Part shown: in pieces, positions 59,900-64,000 of the stretch
How the letters are laid out: each line of letters opens with the position of its first letter
How positions within the stretch are numbered: the first letter of the stretch is position 1
Origin: Mangifera indica
Lineage: Eukaryota > Streptophyta > Magnoliopsida > Sapindales > Anacardiaceae
Length of the DNA stretch: 64,000 bases
Direction: 5' to 3'
Assembly: GCF_011075055.1 (NCBI RefSeq)
Contig: NC_058153.1
Span: forward strand, 5,518,001-5,582,000
Program-made: the position numbers and the translations under genes
Notes under the pieces: generated by a model
Databases searched by the model: none
The model's input: only the letters and a program-made list of their open reading frames with translations
Told to the model about the DNA's origin: nothing

Positions 59900-60890
59900 T
59901 AAATACTCGTGTATTCCAAAGAGGAAAACTCATGTGTAAGGGTAGAGTGAAAAATGATAAAGAAGAATTCGACTAAAAGTTATAAGTCATCCCGAGAGAC
60001 AGTATAGAGGTTCTAGGTACACAATATTACCTTATATACCTATAGTAAGGTACCAGTTTGTAATAGAGCATGGTATATTTACAATTCAGTAGTCCAATAA
60101 TAGTGTTGGCAAGTGGATTACATAGTAAGTGCTCACATGACCAAGGTGCGAAATTCCTATATTTGATCTAGTTTGATCAACTTAATATACAACTATAGTA
60201 CATAACTTCTAGGTGATAGTGTTTTCACCTAGATATAATATGATCACACCAATTAAGGATTTAGAGAGTGGTTCCTTAGTGATCAAACAAGTCATAATTT
60301 GACCTGAGAGTTATAACATATAACTTAGATGTTCTCAAGTCTAACATGAGTTATAGATTTGAGATGTAGGACTCATAATCATTCTAATGGGAGTTTAGAG
60401 ATAAACTCTAGATGATAGAGTTACGATAGGTCAAGCCAAAGATAATTTGAAGATTATGTAAAAGTTAATAGTAGAGTCTTTTACTTATTGAGTGTTTTAT
60501 CATTTACTCCCTTACTTTCATTTCGTAGGTACATGTGATCATGATGGTTGTGAGGCGAGCAATGGTTAGAGAACATAGAGGCTATGTGGAGGCATTTTTG
60601 TCAAGCTATATTATATTTATGTTTTGTTTACATATGTGTTGATTTATTTGAGATGTAGTCGCTACCTATTATATCTATGATTGGATTGTGTTACCTTTAT
60701 TTATGGGCATCCTTAGACACATTTCCAAAGTTTTCAATGTAAGGGTATTTTGGTAATTTTAAAATATCAATGATATTTTTATTTAAGTTTATAAGTGAAT
60801 GTATGCTTAATTAGTTTATTTAGTGATATCTTCCTTTGGAGGGTAGTACTTTTGAAGGAGGTGTTACACTTATGGGTTATAAGATAATCT
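59900..60890. repeat. Dispersed LTR-like repeat, copy 2
   Basis: Carries the landmark order of the 35.6-36.6 kb copy: gaccaaggtgc...tgatctagtttgatcaac, then cttattgagtg, a T-rich tract, cgtaggtacatgtgatcatg, and near the end aaggaggtgttaca. The closing ggtgttaca suits a gypsy-type LTR terminus. Confidence 0.5.
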
Positions 60891-60959
60891 ATTGATTCAT
60901 GTCCATTGTCTAGTAGGCCAAGATTTAGGTTTTGTTGATTGGTGTCTAAAGTAATACAT

Positions 60960-61710
60960 TCTAAGACACAAAGAGTTTGTCAATTAGCATATGTATTAAG
61001 ACATTCCAAGATCACAAGTCTATCAATTGACAACCATGGTAAGACAGACCAAGACATAGATAATCTTTGAGATTGAATCACATGATTAGTGTGCTAAATC
61101 TTTGTCTCAATCTGGTCTGATCAATAGAGAATGAAATAGAGAAAAATTATCTAAAAGCTTGGTTTCACTAAGGATATTTATTATTTTATATGCTAACATT
61201 TCATGTCATCCAAAATAGAGTATGGATATGATTTTGAGATGATGAGAGAGATTATGAATAGGAATGCAAGACAAATATTGAAAGGGAAATGATGATATTT
61301 GATTGACTATAAGATAGATGTTTTTACTTACTAAGTGTTTTATCATTAACCCCTTTCTGTTTGATTTTACAAGTGAGCATTGATGTAATGGTGATGTGGC
61401 GGTTGGTCAGTTATGGAATGACATAAGATGTACTACAATTTGATTTCATGTCTTTTGATTATTATTTAGATGATATTTTATTACGAAATTTGGATATGTA
61501 CATGTACACTTTCGTTATGTTTTGATTTGGATGTTATGTTTATGACACTTGAGGTTATTCCAGGTTTTATTTTTTATAATTGAGAAAATTTTGGTAATTT
61601 TTTAATTATATTGACATTTTATTGCTTGATATGCATGTTTAGGGAATAATTAGTAGCACTTTTCACTAAAGGGCAAGGCTTTTAATGTGGACTGCTACAA
61701 TTGTTATGAA
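60960..61710. repeat. Dispersed LTR-like repeat, copy 3
   Basis: Third, shorter copy: gattagtgtgc...caatctggtctgatcaa, cttactaagtgttttatcatt, then ttacaagtgagcattgatg. It follows copy 2 directly in the same orientation. Confidence 0.5.
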
Positions 61711-64000
61711 AGGGAAGATTTTGGGAGCCTAAGTGTCCAAGTGTTATTATGTATATATGTTAAAATAGGATAAATCCTTCATGCTAAGCTGACCACCCTT
61801 ATATGTCAACCATTGTAAGTGAATTTAAATTCTAGCAAAGATAGAATGATTATGAGATAACTAAATTATGGGTTTAACCGGATCAAAATGAGGATGTCCA
61901 AAAGATTGAAAAGAGATACTTTGGTAGTAAACCTACCCGAGGCATAGGATTCCAGGACTTTTGCCCCAGCCTCGTAAATTAGAATAAATGTTGTTGATGT
62001 GAGAAATATAATCAAAGAGTAGTTGAAGTAGAGTGATTGATGCAAAAAATGTCAGTGAGTCAATAGTGGCATCACTGACATATGGTGCATCGAAGGGTAC
62101 TTTAGGAGAGAAATAGAAAGCACTTGTTGTGCATTAAATACAATTGTATTTGGTGCATGAGTTGTTAAGTCTATATTTTCTATATTTTTAACACAAGTGA
62201 TTATATAATGATCGAAACTTTTTTTATTTTTTTAAATATTTTATAAAAAATATTTTTATTTTTTTAAATATAACAAAAGGTGAGAATACATGGTTTTTCG
62301 ATTGTTAGTGTGGTAAGTTATCATTTAGTCTTAAATATAATTTAGGTGGAAAATACTAGTTCTTTTGATTTCTAGTACATTAGAAAGGCAATCGAAATTG
62401 TCGTTTTCTAGGATTTGCACTCCACCAAACCTTCTAAGGTAATGGAATTCTATGGGCGAATTTAATAAAAAAAGGTCCTACTTGCATACATGTTCAATCA
62501 TTTTTGGAAGAACAGGGGCCACATGAGAGAAGATTGATGAAGTATGGTGGCAAATTATTAAGCCCACATCACGTGTCCACAGTTTAGATTTGTTTAACTG
62601 TTACTGCAAGTTATTATTTTATGAAAGCCCGGATTTCATACCAATGGCTTGCTTCGATTTCTGAGTTTCCTGCAAAGCCATGGGATCCTCTTACAGGCTC
62701 ATATTACATTGTGACAACGAGATGAAACTTTGATTCATTTCTTTTGTTTTATGGTTTATGTAACGAGTACAATGATTAAATAGTTTTTTATATTAGGTAT
62801 AAAAAATTTAATTTTATATGTCGTATATTAAATATTAAATATTATATCTTATCATATGATATAATTTTAAAAAATAAAAAAATAAAATATTAATAAAAAA
62901 TAAAAAAATTATAATTAATATATCATTATTTTAAAAAATATTACATATTTAAAATTTTTTATATACATCTCTTCTACATCATTATTTTTTTTAAAAAGTG
63001 TATCGATTATATCAATAATATGTATTATATCATACGATATATTTATTATATTATATTAATTATGATACATATTATAATACGTATTATTTTTTATTTGTAT
63101 CATATCATATCTTATGACACATATCATATATTATAAAATATTGATAATTATAATAATAGTATATCTAAATATGGACAAAATATCTTTTCAGAATTAATTT
63201 AAATTTTCAAAATGTTTTTTTTCTAATTGTCTTATCTCCTCTTCAATTATATAAAAATTATAAACATAGGTTTTGTATTATGAGACATGATGGTGTCTTA
63301 GGTATCATCATCTTTCAACCATCAAAATTCTTTTGATGAAACTTTGACGCCAACCTTTTACTCGAATCATGAAATCTATGGCAATAAAATTTCTATAATG
63401 TATCATTATTTGTAGTTTTAGATATTTGACTCAAAACCAGGTCTTTGAATAGGATGGCTAAACTTTACGGAATGATATTATCTTTTATTTTGGAAAAGTA
63501 GCAGAAATCTGTTTGTGAATTTAGAAAACGTGGAAGAATATTGAAGGACAATTATAGAGATGGAGAACAGAAGGGGAAGTGAAGCATGTGAAATTAGGCT
63601 GGATCCTTTTGTAATCTTGTGCATCCATGAAGCATGTGAAATGATGCCATCGGTCGGCCTTTTCTCTGTATAGTTCTCTCTCTTCACCGAACAAATAATT
63701 CTGTAAAATTTCAGTACATGATCAACCTTAAAACTGTAATATCAGATAAATTAATAGTTTGATTTACATATATTCTAGGTAAATCTCAATTTCATATTCT
63801 CATGCTTCGATTTCTCAAATTAGAGTATATTTACAATGATGTATGAGAACAAAATATTTGATTTTACTCTTATTTGTTCCTACAAGAATTCCCTTATAGT
63901 AGTTATATTGCACCATTCCTTCTCATTTATTTGAAAATCGTTTTTGTTTAAAACATATTAAATTTAATTTTTTTCATTATCAAAGTATTAAAAAAATAAT
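61711..64000. other. AT-rich terminal stretch, no gene seen
   Basis: A particularly simple AT-rich block with many short atat/gatat palindromes lies at about 62780-63140. No frame, RNA gene or recognisable transposon end was found up to the window edge. Confidence 0.5.

Noticed and set aside
1..64000. CRISPR arrays, rRNA genes and bacterial operon features
   Set aside because: No regularly spaced identical repeats, rRNA segments or clustered intronless genes were seen; the window is plant nuclear DNA.

Overview
This is a window of nuclear DNA from a flowering plant, most likely a eudicot; I cannot place the species. The evidence is AT-rich intergenic DNA, spliced genes with plant-type introns, plant-only protein families, and many nested plant transposable elements.

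Three host genes look intact. (1) At 65-4564, minus strand, is a four-exon gene for a galactinol-sucrose galactosyltransferase of the RFS6/DIN10 type (779 aa). (2) At 37361-44654, plus strand, is a six-exon gene for the TPR protein NOT10 of the CCR4-NOT deadenylase complex (858 aa). (3) At 53668-54198, minus strand, is a single-exon gene for a secreted proline-rich protein with an eight-cysteine domain. All else I could interpret is transposon, gene relic, repeat or unassigned AT-rich DNA.

Layout. 0-5.5 kb: RFS6 gene, with a 1 kb non-autonomous Mutator-like element in its third intron and a duplicated promoter block with a G-box/ABRE core. 5.58-14.90 kb: a complete 9.3 kb Mutator-like element (MULE) with a perfect 9-bp target duplication. 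It carries two convergent genes: a MURA transposase (plus) and a 15-exon DUF1985-Ulp1 protease-like gene (minus). Each has exactly one nonsense codon, and the protease has Tyr in place of the catalytic Cys. 15.92-22.12 kb: a full-length Ty1/copia element (minus) with 341-bp LTRs and a 5-bp target duplication, a decayed pol, no recognisable gag and a long repetitive leader. 23.3-23.8 kb: a SINE-like insertion with a 14-bp target duplication inside a ribosomal protein S4 retropseudogene. 26.0-26.6 kb: a gene relic, tentatively RIF1-like. 27.23-28.04 kb: a second MULE-type element that is almost wholly palindromic. 29.1-31.8 kb: three tandem ~880-bp units carrying DUF1985-like relics. 32-37 kb: fragments of LTR-like repeats and a MITE; a second, inverted copy of this MITE lies at 45.5 kb, so the pair flanks NOT10. 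47-51.8 kb: a strongly decayed copia element, a hAT BED-finger relic and a separate LTR with its own primer-binding site. 54.4-61.7 kb: decayed LTR-type repeats.

The host genes have no evident shared pathway and read as ordinary neighbours separated by mobile DNA. The most rewarding object is the MULE at 5.6-14.9 kb, because its ends, target duplication, both genes and the lesions in each can be read to the base. MULEs that carry Ulp1-like genes are already known in plants, so the novelty here is in the details: loss of the catalytic Cys, tandem exon duplication, an all-phase-0 intron layout and a cluster of GAATTC-centred palindromes near one end.
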